This document shows, piece by piece, positions 33,539 to 33,655 of a DNA stretch of 33,655 nt. This DNA comes from Tannerella sp. (GTDB lineage Bacteria > Bacteroidota > Bacteroidia > Bacteroidales > Tannerellaceae), in assembly GCA_031285565.1 (NCBI GenBank), contig JAITVY010000059.1, positions 1-33,655 on the forward strand, written 5' to 3'. The position numbers and the translations under genes are program-made. The stretch's first letter is position 1, and the number at the start of each line of letters is the position of its first letter. The notes beneath the pieces are model-generated. The model was not told the origin of the DNA and searched no databases. It saw nothing but the letters and a program-made list of their open reading frames with translations.

Positions 33539-33655
33539 ATCGAGTAGGAGGAAAACGAAGTAGTATTCTTCCTACTTTCGTTTTCCGACCTCTCACACCA
33601 CCGGACAAGCGGTTCCGCATCCGGCGGTTCCTTATCTACGATGCAATTTACTGTA
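33539..33655 (-). mobile_element. 3' end of a group II intron (domains V and VI), partial
   Basis: Read on the minus strand, 33630-33597 is a 34-nt hairpin-forming block starting GAACCGCCGGATGCGG, like domain V of bacterial group II introns. It is followed by GTGTGAGAGG, a typical link to domain VI. In domain VI, GGAAAACGA and TCGTTTTCC pair, and GAGAGG can pair with CCTACTC leaving one bulged A at 33545, 7 nt from the proposed intron end at 33539 (CTCGAT). That spacing is the branch-point hallmark. A TAA just before domain V (33637-33635) could end the intron-encoded reverse transcriptase, which would lie beyond the right edge. The resemblance is to class C-type introns, from memory of their 3' ends. 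Confidence 0.75.

Overview
The window looks like a Bacteroidales chromosome segment. The protein families are typical of that order: FtsX-like permeases ending in NPVKA, BlaI/M56 pairs, TPR-histidine kinases with LuxR-type regulators, and DUF1254 lipoproteins. Several upstream regions carry the Bacteroidetes -7 element TAnnTTTG, and Shine-Dalgarno sites are mostly weak. Genus is not resolvable by eye. No rRNA, tRNA or CRISPR array was seen.

Layout. 0-1.7 kb: the end of an unidentified gene, an unidentified secreted protein and a small exported Rieske 2Fe-2S protein. 1.7-6 kb (minus strand): BlaI-type repressor, an M56-M23 metallopeptidase fusion, then a large FtsX-type ABC permease, reading like an envelope-stress cassette. 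6.1-6.5 kb: a small unknown protein. 6.7-13.2 kb (minus strand): an ATPase with features of RloC-type anticodon nucleases, overlapping sbcD by 4 nt, which overlaps sbcC by 4 nt. 13.3-15.9 kb: a DUF4143 ATPase, two tandem excisionase-like helix-turn-helix proteins (probably a mobile-element remnant) and a damaged lipoprotein gene. 16-22.7 kb (minus strand): a dihydrouridine synthase, a 1331-residue BspA-like leucine-rich-repeat protein without signal peptide, and an aldo/keto reductase with a cysteine-rich tail form a tightly overlapping operon, followed by a GNAT acetyltransferase. 22.7-24.5 kb: an uncharacterised 189-aa protein, an AT-rich gap and a small lipoprotein. 24.6-28.9 kb: a TPR-histidine kinase and its NarL/LuxR regulator (minus) diverge from an OmpA-family lectin-like protein and a 60-aa protein (plus), with two perfect 16-bp palindromes between them. 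29-33.4 kb: an XRE-family regulator, a repeat-rich gap and two tandem DUF1254 lipoproteins. The right edge holds the 3' end (domains V and VI) of a group II intron on the minus strand, continuing out of the window.

The most promising leads are the RloC-like/SbcD/SbcC operon, which joins a predicted tRNA-cleaving ATPase to a DNA-end processing nuclease, and the dus/LRR/aldo-keto reductase operon, in which a giant repeat protein of surface-protein type appears to be cytoplasmic. Smaller leads are the M56-M23 fusion with its operator, the twin palindromes in the kinase/OmpA divergent region, and families of intergenic hairpin repeats sharing the core TTTAGWARCTGT.
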